A model generated the notes under the pieces. That model saw only the letters and a list, made by a program, of their open reading frames with translations. It ran no database searches and was not told where the DNA came from. The translations under genes and the position numbers were made by a program. DNA of 64,000 nucleotides, taken from assembly GCA_017392945.1 (NCBI GenBank), contig JAFOSK010000066.1, positions 41,640 to 105,639 of the forward strand, in the 5' to 3' direction. Positions 33,565 through 42,935 of the stretch are shown in pieces (position 1 is the first letter of the stretch; every line of letters begins with the position of its first letter). The DNA is from Treponema sp. GTDB taxonomy: Bacteria; Spirochaetota; Spirochaetia; Treponematales; Treponemataceae.

Positions 33565-35865
33565 ATGACGGCAAAAACATCTGTAATAGGATTTCCTCGT
33601 GTTGGAAAAAATCGGGAATTAAAATTTGCAAGTGAGAAATTTTTTAAGGGCGAAATCTCTGAAGCGGAACTTCAAAAAACAGCGGCAGAACTTCGGTATT
33701 ATGGCTGGAAGAAACAGGCAGAAGCAGGAATTTCATTTATTCCTTCAAATGATTTTTCTTTTTACGATAACATGCTTGATACAGCTTTTCTATTGGGGGC
33801 CGTCCCAGAGCGTTATTCGGCACTTTCGCTTAGTCCTATAGAAACTTATTTTGCAGCTTCTCATGGATATCAGGGAACGGCAGGCGATGTTAAGGCTTTG
33901 CCTATGAAAAAATGGTTCACTACAAACTATCATTATATTGTACCTGAAATTTCAGATGATACAAAAATTTCGATTTCTCAAAGTAACAAAGTGCTTGCGG
34001 AATATAAGGAGGCAAGGTCTTTTGGTTTTCAGACTGTACCGGCGGTAACAGGCGGTTTTACTTTCCTTAAGCTTGCAACTTATACAGGTGAAAAAACAGC
34101 TGCCGATTTTGTTCAAGAAGTAACAGATGCTTATGCAGAACTTGCAGCTTCACTCTCTTCTGCAGGTGCAGAATGGATAAGTTTTTCAGAACCTGGCTTG
34201 GTTTTTGATTTATCTGACTCCGAAAAAGAATTTTTTATTTCTTTTTATACGAATCTGATATTAAAAATCCGTGCACAGGCAAAAATTCAGATCCTGCTTC
34301 AGACATATTTCGGAGATGTAAGGGACGTGTATGAAGAAATCTGTTCTTTAGGCTTTGATGGTCTCGGACTTGATTTTGTAGAAGGTAAAAAATCGCTTTC
34401 GCTTTTAAAATGCGGTTTTCCAAAAGATACTCTGCTTTTTGCTGGTATTATAAACGGAAAGAATATTTGGCGGGCAGATTATAAAAAGAAAACAGAGGTT
34501 CTTGAAGAAATAAAAAAAATCGTACCAGAACAGAATATTGTTATCGGAACATCTTGTTCGCTTCTCCATGTTCCTTATACAACGGAAGCTGAGGAAAAAC
34601 TTTCGCAGGATATTAAGAAGTATTTTGCATTTGCAGAAGAAAAACTTATAGAACTGCATGATATTGCAGAAAATGATGTTTCTGCTTTTGAATTAAATAA
34701 AAGGCTTTTTAGTGCAGGGAGGGTGGCAGAGACTTCCGAAGTTCAGAAAGCTTTGAAGAATATTGCAGATTCCGATTATATTAGAAAACCAGATTTCGCA
34801 GAACGTGAAAAAATTCAGCATGAAAATTTCAAATTACCCTTGTTTCCTACGACTACAATCGGCAGTTTTCCTCAGACAAAAGAAGTTCGGGAAAATCGTG
34901 CTGCATATAAGAAAGGAACTATATCAAAAGAGCAGTATGTTGAATTTAATCAGAAAAAAATAGCTGAATGTATTGCGTTGCAGGAAGAATTAGACTTGGA
35001 TGTTCTTGTTCACGGTGAATTTGAACGAAATGATATGGTTGAATATTTTGGTAGTCAGCTTGACGGTTATATTTTTACACAGAATGCATGGGTTCAAAGT
35101 TATGGAACGCGCTGCGTAAAGCCTCCTGTTGTCTGGGGAGACGTAAGCCGTCGGGAAGCAATGACGGTAGAATGGTCAGTATTTGCGCAGAAGCAGACTA
35201 AAAAAATCGTCAAAGGAATGCTTACGGGGCCAGTTACAATCCTGAACTGGTCGTTTCCTCGCGAAGATATTTCACTTAAGGAACAGGCTCTTCAGATTGC
35301 ACTTGCAATTCGCGAGGAAGTTCTTGATCTGGAAAGAAACGGAATCAAAATTATTCAGATTGATGAAGCTGCATTGCGTGAAAAACTTCCGTTGCGCAAA
35401 TCCGATTGGTATTCAGAATATCTTGACTGGGCGATTCCTGCATTCAGGCTTGTTCATGCAAAGGTAAGGCCGGAAACCCAGATTCATACTCACATGTGTT
35501 ATAGTGAATTTAATGATATCATCCGCGACATTGACGCTATGGATGCAGATGTAATTACGTTTGAAGCGAGCCGGGCGGATTTAAAAATTCTTGATGCTCT
35601 TAAAGAAGTGAATTTCCGCACAGAAGTAGGACCGGGGGTTTATGATATTCATTCTGCTCGTATTCCGCCTGTTGCAGAAATTACAGATTCCCTGAAAAAA
35701 ATGCTCTGTAAGGTAAAAAAAGAAAAACTTTGGATAAATCCTGACTGCGGATTAAAAACCCGCGGAGAAGCAGAGACTGTGGAAAGTCTTAGAAACCTTG
35801 TACTTGCAGCAAAGCAGCTTAGGGCGAAGGAGTTGTATGAAAATTGCAGATGTTCTGAAAACTAA
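33565..35865 (+). CDS. metE: Cobalamin-independent methionine synthase
   Basis: 766 residues, normal MetE length. The N-terminal domain begins SVIGFPRVGKNRELKFA. The catalytic C-terminal domain has TTIGSFPQTKEVR, ILNWSFPREDI and the zinc ligands His and Cys in THMCYSEFND plus Cys in NPDCGLKTR. It transfers a methyl group from methyltetrahydrofolate polyglutamate to homocysteine. Downstream metF, overlapping it by 29 bases, supplies the methyl donor. In this locus it finishes the route from captured sulfur through homocysteine to methionine. Confidence 0.97.
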   Translation: MTAKTSVIGFPRVGKNRELKFASEKFFKGEISEAELQKTAAELRYYGWKKQAEAGISFIPSNDFSFYDNMLDTAFLLGAVPERYSALSLSPIETYFAASHGYQGTAGDVKALPMKKWFTTNYHYIVPEISDDTKISISQSNKVLAEYKEARSFGFQTVPAVTGGFTFLKLATYTGEKTAADFVQEVTDAYAELAASLSSAGAEWISFSEPGLVFDLSDSEKEFFISFYTNLILKIRAQAKIQILLQTYFGDVRDVYEEICSLGFDGLGLDFVEGKKSLSLLKCGFPKDTLLFAGIINGKNIWRADYKKKTEVLEEIKKIVPEQNIVIGTSCSLLHVPYTTEAEEKLSQDIKKYFAFAEEKLIELHDIAENDVSAFELNKRLFSAGRVAETSEVQKALKNIADSDYIRKPDFAEREKIQHENFKLPLFPTTTIGSFPQTKEVRENRAAYKKGTISKEQYVEFNQKKIAECIALQEELDLDVLVHGEFERNDMVEYFGSQLDGYIFTQNAWVQSYGTRCVKPPVVWGDVSRREAMTVEWSVFAQKQTKKIVKGMLTGPVTILNWSFPREDISLKEQALQIALAIREEVLDLERNGIKIIQIDEAALREKLPLRKSDWYSEYLDWAIPAFRLVHAKVRPETQIHTHMCYSEFNDIIRDIDAMDADVITFEASRADLKILDALKEVNFRTEVGPGVYDIHSARIPPVAEITDSLKKMLCKVKKEKLWINPDCGLKTRGEAETVESLRNLVLAAKQLRAKELYENCRCSEN

Positions 35866-36739
35866 GAAAGTTTCGCTTTCATTCGAAGTTTTTCCACCTA
35901 AAAAGAAGGATGCGCTTGAATCAATAAAAAATACGGCTATTTCGCTTTCCAAGCTTACCCCTGATTTTATAAGCGTAACCTTCGGGGCGGGTGGAACAAC
36001 AAAAGGTTATACGTCAGAAATTGCAGGAGTTATAGAGCAGGAAGGAACGACCGCTCTTGCCCATCTTACCTGTGTACGCTCAACAAAAGAGGCTTTGGAA
36101 TATATAATAAAAGACCTCAAAGAAAAGCGTGTAACCAACATTCTTGCCCTTCGCGGTGATTACCCTAAGGATGTTGTAAACGGTGAATGTGTTTTTCCAT
36201 CTGGATTTAGGCACGCTTCTGATTTAGTTGCGTTTTTAAAGAAAGAAGGAATGTGCATAGGCGGAGCATGTTACCCGGAAGGTCATCCGGAAAGCATAAG
36301 TCGCGATGCAGATATAGAAGCCCTTAAGTATAAGGTAGATGCAGGAGTCGATTTTTTGACAACTCAGATGTTCTTTGATAACGATATGCTTTATTCATTT
36401 TTGTATCGCCTGCAGTCGGCTGGAATTCATGTTCCTGTTTTGGCTGGAATCATGCCGATTACAAATGCAAATCAGGTAAGCCGCATGATAGATCTGTCAA
36501 ATGCATATATTCCTAAAAAAATGCTTTCGATATGCGATCAATTTAGGAATTCTCCTGAAGCGATGATGCAGGCCGGAATTGCTTATGCAACGGATCAGAT
36601 TATAGATTTAATTTCAAACGGTATTCGGGGTATTCATATTTATACAATGAATAAACCTGAGATAGCGCAGGCAATAATCAGGAATGTAGATGAAATAATA
36701 AAGGCTGTGAATGTTCAAACGGAAAAAGCTGTAAAATGA
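35837..36739 (+). CDS. metF: Methylenetetrahydrofolate reductase
   Basis: 300 residues, TIM-barrel flavoenzyme. FEVFPPKK near the N-terminus carries the catalytic glutamate, followed by SVTFGAGGTTKG, HLTCV, LALRGDYP and TTQMFFDN, all MetF landmarks. It reduces methylene-THF to methyl-THF for MetE. The start at 35837 follows AAGGAG at good spacing inside the metE 3' end; the longer frame from 35798 lies deeper in metE and has no such site. Both genes are one transcript. A hairpin region and convergent nifH follow. Confidence 0.95.
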   Translation: MKIADVLKTKKVSLSFEVFPPKKKDALESIKNTAISLSKLTPDFISVTFGAGGTTKGYTSEIAGVIEQEGTTALAHLTCVRSTKEALEYIIKDLKEKRVTNILALRGDYPKDVVNGECVFPSGFRHASDLVAFLKKEGMCIGGACYPEGHPESISRDADIEALKYKVDAGVDFLTTQMFFDNDMLYSFLYRLQSAGIHVPVLAGIMPITNANQVSRMIDLSNAYIPKKMLSICDQFRNSPEAMMQAGIAYATDQIIDLISNGIRGIHIYTMNKPEIAQAIIRNVDEIIKAVNVQTEKAVK

Positions 36740-36821
36740 ACGAATTCCAGCCTTTGTAGGCCGGAGTGTCAAAGACTCCGCTTGAATAAAAGATTCAGAT
36801 TTGATTTTACGAATATAAGTC

Positions 36822-36872
36822 ATACCGTTTTTATCTGCTGTACCTTAGTGGATCAGTGAATAAAAACGGTAT
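36822..36872. terminator. Inverted repeat between convergent metF and nifH
   Basis: ATACCGTTTTTAT (36822-36834) and ATAAAAACGGTAT (36860-36872) pair perfectly over 13 bases with a 25-base loop. It lies between the stops of metF (36739) and nifH (36913), where a bidirectional terminator is expected. A smaller hairpin CGGAGT/ACTCCG sits at about 36764-36782. Confidence 0.55.
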
Positions 36873-36912
36873 ATTCCAGAATGTATTTTATTGTATTTTC
36901 AAAAACTCTCGA

Positions 36913-37767
<855 letters not shown>

Positions 37768-37893
37768 TTACCTCTCAAGACCCGGTGCTGGCATCCGGTA
37801 TGTATACGGGTATTCAAGAAGCAACGCAACTTGTCCGCAAAAAAGTTCAGTTGAGAAAATTTCTGCGAAAAACCTCGATTTTTTGTTATAATT

Positions 37894-37951
37894 CCTATTG
37901 ATTTACTAGGTTAAAGGTATTATTATGATAATTACCTAGTATGTCAATAGG
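37894..37951. promoter_or_regulatory. Overlapping antiparallel nifH and rrf2 promoters with two operators
   Basis: Operators at 37894-37910 (CCTATTGATTTACTAGG) and 37935-37951 (CCTAGTATGTCAATAGG). Rightward promoter: -35 TTGATT (37898-37903), 17 bases, -10 TATTAT (37921-37926). Leftward promoter: -35 TTGACA (37942-37947, minus strand), 17 bases, -10 AATAAT (37919-37924). The two -10 elements overlap and each operator contains one -35. The leftward start would give nifH a leader of about 150 bases. Confidence 0.65.
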
Positions 37952-37961
37952 AAAAGAGAAA

Positions 37962-38387
37962 ATGTTTAGAATTTCGAAGAAAGGGCAGTACGCACTGCTT
38001 GTTATGACTGCGCTTGCAGAACAAGAGCATGAAAAATTCATTCCTCTTAAGCTGCTTTCGCACCGTCATAATTTATCTCCAAAATATTTGGAGCAGATAT
38101 TGATTCAATTAAGTAAGGCTGGGCTTGTTACAGGTCTTCGCGGAAATAACGGCGGATATAAACTTTCTCGTCCGCCGGAAAATTATACTGCTGGTGAGAT
38201 TTTGCGAGCAATGGAAGGGGAGTTGAATCCTAAAACGCAGGATGAAACAAATGCGTTGTTTTCTGTTGGAAATGATGCATTTTGGAGAGATTTTGAGCGC
38301 GTAATAAACAGTTATGTTGATTCAAATACGCTTGAACAAATTGCTGAAATGAACCGCCAGTTCAATGGCTATGATTATTGTATATAG
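37962..38387 (+). CDS. Rrf2-family transcriptional regulator, CymR-like (no Fe-S cysteines)
   Basis: 141 residues. The N-terminus FRISKKGQYALLVMTALAE, the HRHNLSPKYLEQILIQLSKAG winged helix and the wing LRGNNGGYKLSRPP are typical Rrf2. Unlike IscR, NsrR and RirA it has no cysteine cluster; the only cysteine is next to the C-terminus. That resembles CymR, the cysteine regulator that senses sulfur status through CysK. A frame from 37941 would start inside the operator; 37962 fits the family start and follows GGAAAAGAG. It is first in an operon with the two transsulfuration genes and is probably autoregulated by two CCTA-N9-TAGG sites. It is the best candidate to bind that motif island-wide. Confidence 0.87.
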   Translation: MFRISKKGQYALLVMTALAEQEHEKFIPLKLLSHRHNLSPKYLEQILIQLSKAGLVTGLRGNNGGYKLSRPPENYTAGEILRAMEGELNPKTQDETNALFSVGNDAFWRDFERVINSYVDSNTLEQIAEMNRQFNGYDYCI

Positions 38388-38396
38388 GACGAAAAA

Positions 38397-39554
38397 ATGA
38401 ACATTGATACACTTTGTGTTACAGGAAAAATAGATTATCAGCCGAACGATAAGACAGGGGCCATTGCGCTTCCTATTTACCAGTCAGCGACTTTTGCTCA
38501 CCCTGAACTTGGAAAGTCTACCGGCTACGATTATTCCCGTTTGAAAAACCCTACCCGTGATTATCTTGAAAAGCTTGTTGCTTCGCTTGATAACGCGGAA
38601 TTCGGCTTTGCATTCAATTGCGGTCTTGCAGCGATTACGGCCCTTTTTGATGCAATAATTTTGGATTCCAAAAAAGATGAAAAAATCCATGTAATCTGCT
38701 CTGATGATCTTTATGGCGGAACGGAGCGTTTTCTTGGTACTGTTGGCCAGAAACTCGGATTTGAAACGGATTTTGTGGATACGACAGAGCTTTCCAATAT
38801 AAAATCTGCAGCAAAGCCTAATACAAAGGTCATTTTTATAGAAACCCCTGGAAATCCTCTTATGAAAATAACGGACATCCAGTTGACGGCAGAATATGCG
38901 CATTCAATCGGTGCAATCTTAATAGTAGATAATACGTTTTTAACGCCTTATTTACAGCAGCCTCTTGGTTTTGGTGCGGATGCCGTAGTTCAGAGCGGAA
39001 CTAAATTCTTATGCGGTCATAACGATACTCTGGCAGGATTTGTTACCACGAATGATAAAAAACTAGCAGAAAAACTTGAAACTATCACAAAGACTACGGG
39101 TTCCGGACTTGCGCCTTTTGATTCTTTCCTGCTTGTGCGCGGAATAAAGACTCTTGCTGTCAGAATGGAACGTCAGTGCCAGAATGCGCTTGCAATCGTG
39201 GAATCGCTTAAAAAAAATCCGCGTGTAAAGGGCATTTTGTTCCCCGGACTTCCGGAAAGCAAGGGCTTTGAAATTTGCAGACGTCAGGCCAAGGGCTTCG
39301 GAAGCATGATCTCGTTCTATGTTGACAGTCGTGAAACTGTTGAAAAGGTTCTTAGAAGCGTAAAGGTCATTCATTTTGCAGAAAGCCTTGGAGGCGTGGA
39401 TACGCTGATTACTTATCCTGCAACGCAGACGCATGTTGATGTTCCTGAAGCGGAACGGAATGCGCGCGGAATTACTGATACGCTTTTGCGTCTTTCAGTC
39501 GGAATTGAAAATAAAGATGATTTGATAGAAGACTTACAGGAGGCGCTTTTATGA
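38397..39554 (+). CDS. Cys/Met metabolism PLP enzyme, cystathionine gamma-synthase-like
   Basis: 385 residues. PLP lysine in QSGTKFLCGHND, cofactor aspartate in IVDNTFLTPYL, substrate-binding arginine near the C-terminus in DTLLRLSVGIE, and ESLGGVDTLITYPATQTH. This family includes cystathionine gamma-synthase (MetB/MetI), gamma-lyase and O-acylhomoserine sulfhydrylase (MetY). The short length and pairing with a PatB-type lyase resemble the metI-metC pair of Bacillus, so cystathionine or homocysteine synthesis from an acylhomoserine is likely; direct use of sulfide or methanethiol is possible. Nine bases after rrf2 and overlapping the next gene by four. Confidence 0.85.
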   Translation: MNIDTLCVTGKIDYQPNDKTGAIALPIYQSATFAHPELGKSTGYDYSRLKNPTRDYLEKLVASLDNAEFGFAFNCGLAAITALFDAIILDSKKDEKIHVICSDDLYGGTERFLGTVGQKLGFETDFVDTTELSNIKSAAKPNTKVIFIETPGNPLMKITDIQLTAEYAHSIGAILIVDNTFLTPYLQQPLGFGADAVVQSGTKFLCGHNDTLAGFVTTNDKKLAEKLETITKTTGSGLAPFDSFLLVRGIKTLAVRMERQCQNALAIVESLKKNPRVKGILFPGLPESKGFEICRRQAKGFGSMISFYVDSRETVEKVLRSVKVIHFAESLGGVDTLITYPATQTHVDVPEAERNARGITDTLLRLSVGIENKDDLIEDLQEALL

Positions 39555-40717
39555 AGTATGATTTCAACAAAATTACAGACCGCCGCGGAACGAACGCGGT
39601 AAAGCTTGATCTTGCTGTTGCCCGCGGAAAACCGGCCGATGTCCTTCCGCTATGGGTTGCCGACATGGATTTTCCGACTGCACCGGAAATTTTAGCCGCA
39701 CTTCATAAAAAAGTGGATCATGGAATTTTCGGCTATTCTGCTCCTGACGCAGCTTTTTTTGATGCCGTAAAAAAATGGCAGAAAGAAGAGCATGATTTTG
39801 AGGTGGACTCAAGGTGGATTGTAACTACGCCTGGTGTCGTGTTTGCAATCTCATGTGCAATAAAGGCGTTCACAGACGAAGGTGATTCTGTTTTGATTCA
39901 GACCCCTGTTTATTATCCGTTCAAGAATATGATTGAGCAGAACAACAGGCATCTTGTCACGTCATCACTTTTTGAAAAAGATGGAAAATGGCAGATTGAT
40001 TTTAATGATTTTGAAGATAAGATTATAAAAAATGATGTAAAGTTGTTCATCCTTTGTAGTCCGCATAATCCAGTGAGCCGTGTCTGGACGCGCGAAGAGC
40101 TTCTCCGTCTTTCTGAAATCTGTTTGCGACATAATGTCTTTGTTTTTTCAGATGAAATTCACAATGATTTTGTCTACGCTCCGAACAAGCACACCGTATA
40201 TTCCACGCTTTCAAAAGAAGCAGCATGGAACAGCGTAGTTGCAACTTCGGCAAGCAAGACATTTAACCTTGCAGGCTTGCAGTTTTCATTAAATTTCATC
40301 CAGAATCCTGACTTAAAAAAGCGATTCCATGATGAGCGCAATAAGACCGGCTATGATGAACCGAGTCTGATGGGACTTGTTGCTACGCAGGCAGCTTATG
40401 AGCATGGAAAAGAATGGCTTTCTGCATTAAAGCAGCATCTTGTTGCTAACCGGGAATTTGTCCGTTCTTTCTTAAAAAATAACCTTCCTAAGGTTCGTCT
40501 TATAGAACCAGAAGGAACTTATCTTTTGTGGCTGGATTTCTCGGCTTACGGTTATACGGATTCCGAATTGGATGATATTATCGTAAACAAGGCAAAACTT
40601 TGGCTTGATCGTGGTACAATGTTCGGAAAAGAAGGGGAATTCTACCAGAGAATCAATATTGCAACTCCTCAGCCATTGTTAAAAGAAGCGTTGGAGCGTT
40701 TGCAGAGAGTCTTATAA
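39551..40717 (+). CDS. PatB/MalY-type cystathionine beta-lyase (C-S lyase)
   Basis: 388 residues, class I/II aminotransferase fold. The N-terminal WVADMDFPTAPEI and FGYS are typical of the PatB/MalY family; the PLP lysine lies in SASKTFNLAGLQ, the aspartate in SDEIHNDFVY, and the carboxylate-binding arginine in QRINIATP. It cleaves cystathionine or other cysteine S-conjugates to pyruvate, ammonia and a thiol. It overlaps the upstream synthase gene by ATGA, making a transsulfuration pair from cysteine to homocysteine, which then goes to MetE. RidA can clear the aminoacrylate intermediate. A strong hairpin follows. Confidence 0.88.
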   Translation: MKYDFNKITDRRGTNAVKLDLAVARGKPADVLPLWVADMDFPTAPEILAALHKKVDHGIFGYSAPDAAFFDAVKKWQKEEHDFEVDSRWIVTTPGVVFAISCAIKAFTDEGDSVLIQTPVYYPFKNMIEQNNRHLVTSSLFEKDGKWQIDFNDFEDKIIKNDVKLFILCSPHNPVSRVWTREELLRLSEICLRHNVFVFSDEIHNDFVYAPNKHTVYSTLSKEAAWNSVVATSASKTFNLAGLQFSLNFIQNPDLKKRFHDERNKTGYDEPSLMGLVATQAAYEHGKEWLSALKQHLVANREFVRSFLKNNLPKVRLIEPEGTYLLWLDFSAYGYTDSELDDIIVNKAKLWLDRGTMFGKEGEFYQRINIATPQPLLKEALERLQRVL

Positions 40718-40743
40718 AATAAACTATTATTATATTCGCTATG

Positions 40744-40780
40744 AATGCCGGGTATTAAGAAAATCTTAGTACCCGGCATT
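40744..40780 (+). terminator. Rho-independent-like terminator after the rrf2-met operon
   Basis: AATGCCGGGTA and TACCCGGCATT form an 11-bp GC-rich stem, extended inward by TTAAGA/TCTTAG-type pairing. A run of six T follows about 12 bases later rather than at once, so termination strength is uncertain. Confidence 0.6.
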
Positions 40781-40849
40781 GCGGTTCATGAATTTTTTGA
40801 GGAATCAGGAATAAGTTTGTGTAGAAAAAGAAAACCTAAAAAAAAAGGC

Positions 40850-40879
40850 TTGACAATATTACATTGTATCAAATATAAT
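40850..40879 (+). promoter_or_regulatory. Promoter with OhrR-type operator before the peroxidase operon
   Basis: -35 TTGACA (40850-40855), 18-base spacer, -10 TATAAT (40874-40879). The spacer and -35 hold ACAATATTACATTGT (40853-40867), a palindrome with arms ACAAT/ATTGT. The OhrR operator of Bacillus uses the same ACAAT-N5-ATTGT pattern, and an OhrR-like protein is encoded at the end of this operon. Confidence 0.65.
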
Positions 40880-40905
40880 ATGATAAAGTTTTTTTAGGAG
40901 GCTTT

Positions 40906-41445
40906 ATGTTGATTTATGATTTTAATGTAGAAAAGAGGGACGGAGCTTTTCAGTCTATGGCAGATTTTAAGGGTAAAGTGCTTTTGATTGTAAATACAGC
41001 TACGGGCTGTGGATTTACTCCTCAGTACAAGGGTCTTGAAGAATTATATCAGAAATATCATGAAAAAGGTCTTGAAATTCTTGATTTTCCATGCGACCAG
41101 TTCGGGCATCAGGCTCCTGGTGAGGATGAAGAAATTCATGAATTCTGCATGATGAAGTATCATACGACATTTGATCAGTTTAAAAAAATCGAAGTGAATG
41201 GAATGAACCAGATTCCGCTTTTTGCATATTTGAAGGAGCAGCAGGGATTTAAGGGGTTTTCGGGTGTAAAGGGAGCGGTTATGAAGACTGTCGTTTCCAG
41301 AATTGATCCTGATTACAAAAACAACCCTGACATCAAATGGAATTTTACAAAATTTCTTGTAGATAGAGAAGGAAATGTTGTTGAACGCTTTGAATCAACG
41401 GTTGAACCTGTAAAAATAGAAGAAAAAATTACAGGGCTGCTGTAA
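40906..41445 (+). CDS. Glutathione-peroxidase-family thiol peroxidase
   Basis: 179 residues, GPx/BtuE family. The catalytic cysteine is in TATGCGFTPQYKGLEELY (a Cys rather than selenocysteine), with the Gln and Pro of FPCDQFGHQAPG and the Trp-Asn of IKWNFTKFLV completing the tetrad. The second Cys, in EFCMMKYHTTF, is the usual resolving cysteine position of thioredoxin-dependent members. It reduces organic and hydrogen peroxides using thioredoxin. It heads an operon with a thioredoxin-reductase-like protein (16 bases on) and an OhrR-like regulator. RBS AGGAGG lies before the ATG. Confidence 0.92.
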   Translation: MLIYDFNVEKRDGAFQSMADFKGKVLLIVNTATGCGFTPQYKGLEELYQKYHEKGLEILDFPCDQFGHQAPGEDEEIHEFCMMKYHTTFDQFKKIEVNGMNQIPLFAYLKEQQGFKGFSGVKGAVMKTVVSRIDPDYKNNPDIKWNFTKFLVDREGNVVERFESTVEPVKIEEKITGLL

Positions 41446-41461
41446 AGCTTAGGAGAAGGAA

Positions 41462-42361
41462 ATGTACGATATAATTGTTCTTGGTGCGGGACCTGCTGGA
41501 ATCAGTGCCGCACTGTATGCAAAAAGAGCGAACCTTAATGTTCTTGTACTTTTTCATGGTGAAAGTCAGCTGGAAAAAGCTCATCTTATAGAAAATTACT
41601 ATGGCTTTGAATCCGGAATAAGCGGTGCAGCTCTTTATAAAACAGGAATTGCTCAGGCTCGTAATCTTGGTGTTGAAGTTCTTGAAACAGAAGCGACTGG
41701 CATTCAGTACCTGGATGAAAAATCTTATTCTGTTGCAACTTCTGCCGGTGAGTTTTCGGCTCATGCGCTTATAATCGCAACCGGCAACAAAAAGCTTAAG
41801 CCTGCAATTCCGGGTATCACAGAATTGGAAGGCAAAGGCGTAAGTTATTGTGCTGTATGCGATGGCTTTTTTTACCGCAAAAAAGATGTTTGCGTTATTG
41901 GTAATGGCCGCTATGCGCTGGAAGAAGCGCGTCATCTTGCGAATATTGCAAACAAAGTTACGATTCTCAGTAATGCTTCGGATTTTTCTTCAGAAATGTT
42001 TGCAGAAATTAACAGAGTTTCCGCAGACTTAAGTGGAAAAATTTCCGTGGATACAAGAAAAATTGCAAAACTTTCTGGTACGGATCATGTAGAAGGAGTT
42101 GAATTTGAAGACGGAATGAATCTTTCTGTGAGCGGTGTTTTTATTGCTCTTGGATGTGCCGGTGGTGCAGATTTTGCAAAAAAACTCGGACTGGAACTTG
42201 ACGGCGACAACATAAAGGTCGATGAAAAAATGGCAACCAATGCAAAGGGAATTTTCGCAGCCGGAAATGTTAATGGCGGACTTCTTCAGGTTTGCAAAGC
42301 TGTATACGAAGGCGGAATTGCCGGTCTGACTGCTGTAGAATATGTAAGAGGATTAAAATAA
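41462..42361 (+). CDS. Thioredoxin-reductase-like flavoprotein
   Basis: 299 residues. FAD-binding VLGAGPAGISAALYA, redox-active CAVC in SYCAVCDGFFY (usually CATC), NADPH-binding VCVIGNGRYALEEA, and C-terminal FAAGNVNGGLLQVCKAVYEG. The NADPH loop GNGRYALEEA differs from the typical GGGNSAxEEA, so cofactor use may be altered, for instance toward ferredoxin- or NADH-linked reduction. Probably supplies electrons to the peroxidase encoded upstream through a thioredoxin. Its stop overlaps the next start by one base (TAATG). Confidence 0.85.
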   Translation: MYDIIVLGAGPAGISAALYAKRANLNVLVLFHGESQLEKAHLIENYYGFESGISGAALYKTGIAQARNLGVEVLETEATGIQYLDEKSYSVATSAGEFSAHALIIATGNKKLKPAIPGITELEGKGVSYCAVCDGFFYRKKDVCVIGNGRYALEEARHLANIANKVTILSNASDFSSEMFAEINRVSADLSGKISVDTRKIAKLSGTDHVEGVEFEDGMNLSVSGVFIALGCAGGADFAKKLGLELDGDNIKVDEKMATNAKGIFAAGNVNGGLLQVCKAVYEGGIAGLTAVEYVRGLK

Positions 42362-42801
42362 TGCATGAACAGGATACCGATAAATATGACTGCTTAAAAT
42401 TAAAAAATCAACTATGTTTTCCCCTGTATGCTGTATCGCGTGAAATACTTAGAAAGTATACCCCGTTCTTAAGAGAATTGAACCTTACTTATACGCAGTA
42501 TATCGTCCTTATGGTTTTATGGGAAAAAAAAGAAATTACTGTAGGTGAACTGGGTAAGCTGCTTTATCTTGATACCGGAACTCTTTCTCCGCTTTTAAAA
42601 TCTATGGAAAAATCTGCTCTTGTTTGTCGTTCCCGCAATAAAGATGATGAACGCATTGTTCAAGTCTCTATAACTGAAAAAGGAAATGCCTTGAAAGAAA
42701 AAGCAGTAGAAATTCCTGAAAAAATAGGTTCCTGCTTGAATATTTCTGTTGAAGAAGCGGGAGTTTTGTATAAGCTGCTTTATAAAATGCTTGAGGCATA
42801 A
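42361..42801 (+). CDS. ohrR: MarR-family regulator, OhrR-like peroxide sensor
   Basis: 146 residues. The segment LKNQLCFPLYAVSREI near residue 20 carries the reactive cysteine at the place of Cys15 in OhrR, followed by LTYTQYIVLMVLWE, the conserved tyrosine pair region, and the wing RNKDDERIVQVSITEKG. Oxidation of this cysteine by organic peroxides would release DNA. The operator-like palindrome before the first gene of the same operon fits this role. Start: ATG 42361 overlaps the previous stop; an in-frame start at 42292 would lie inside the reductase gene. Confidence 0.88.
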   Translation: MHEQDTDKYDCLKLKNQLCFPLYAVSREILRKYTPFLRELNLTYTQYIVLMVLWEKKEITVGELGKLLYLDTGTLSPLLKSMEKSALVCRSRNKDDERIVQVSITEKGNALKEKAVEIPEKIGSCLNISVEEAGVLYKLLYKMLEA

Positions 42802-42861
42802 AAAAACAGCGGTGATTGACGTTCCTGCATAAAATGTTGAAGGAATGCTGTTCACCGCTGT
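42800..42861 (-). terminator. Intrinsic terminator after prfA
   Basis: ACAGCGGTGA (42806-42815) pairs with TCACCGCTGT (42852-42861); on the minus strand the stem is followed by a run of T (A-run on plus at 42799-42806). It is about 75 bases after the prfA stop. It also faces the end of the ohrR operon. Confidence 0.65.
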
Positions 42862-42935
42862 CTGTTATCGGAATCTTCAAAGATTTCTAGTTTTGAATGA
42901 CCCCATAATCTAAGAAAAGTTCTGTCAGCCAGTTT

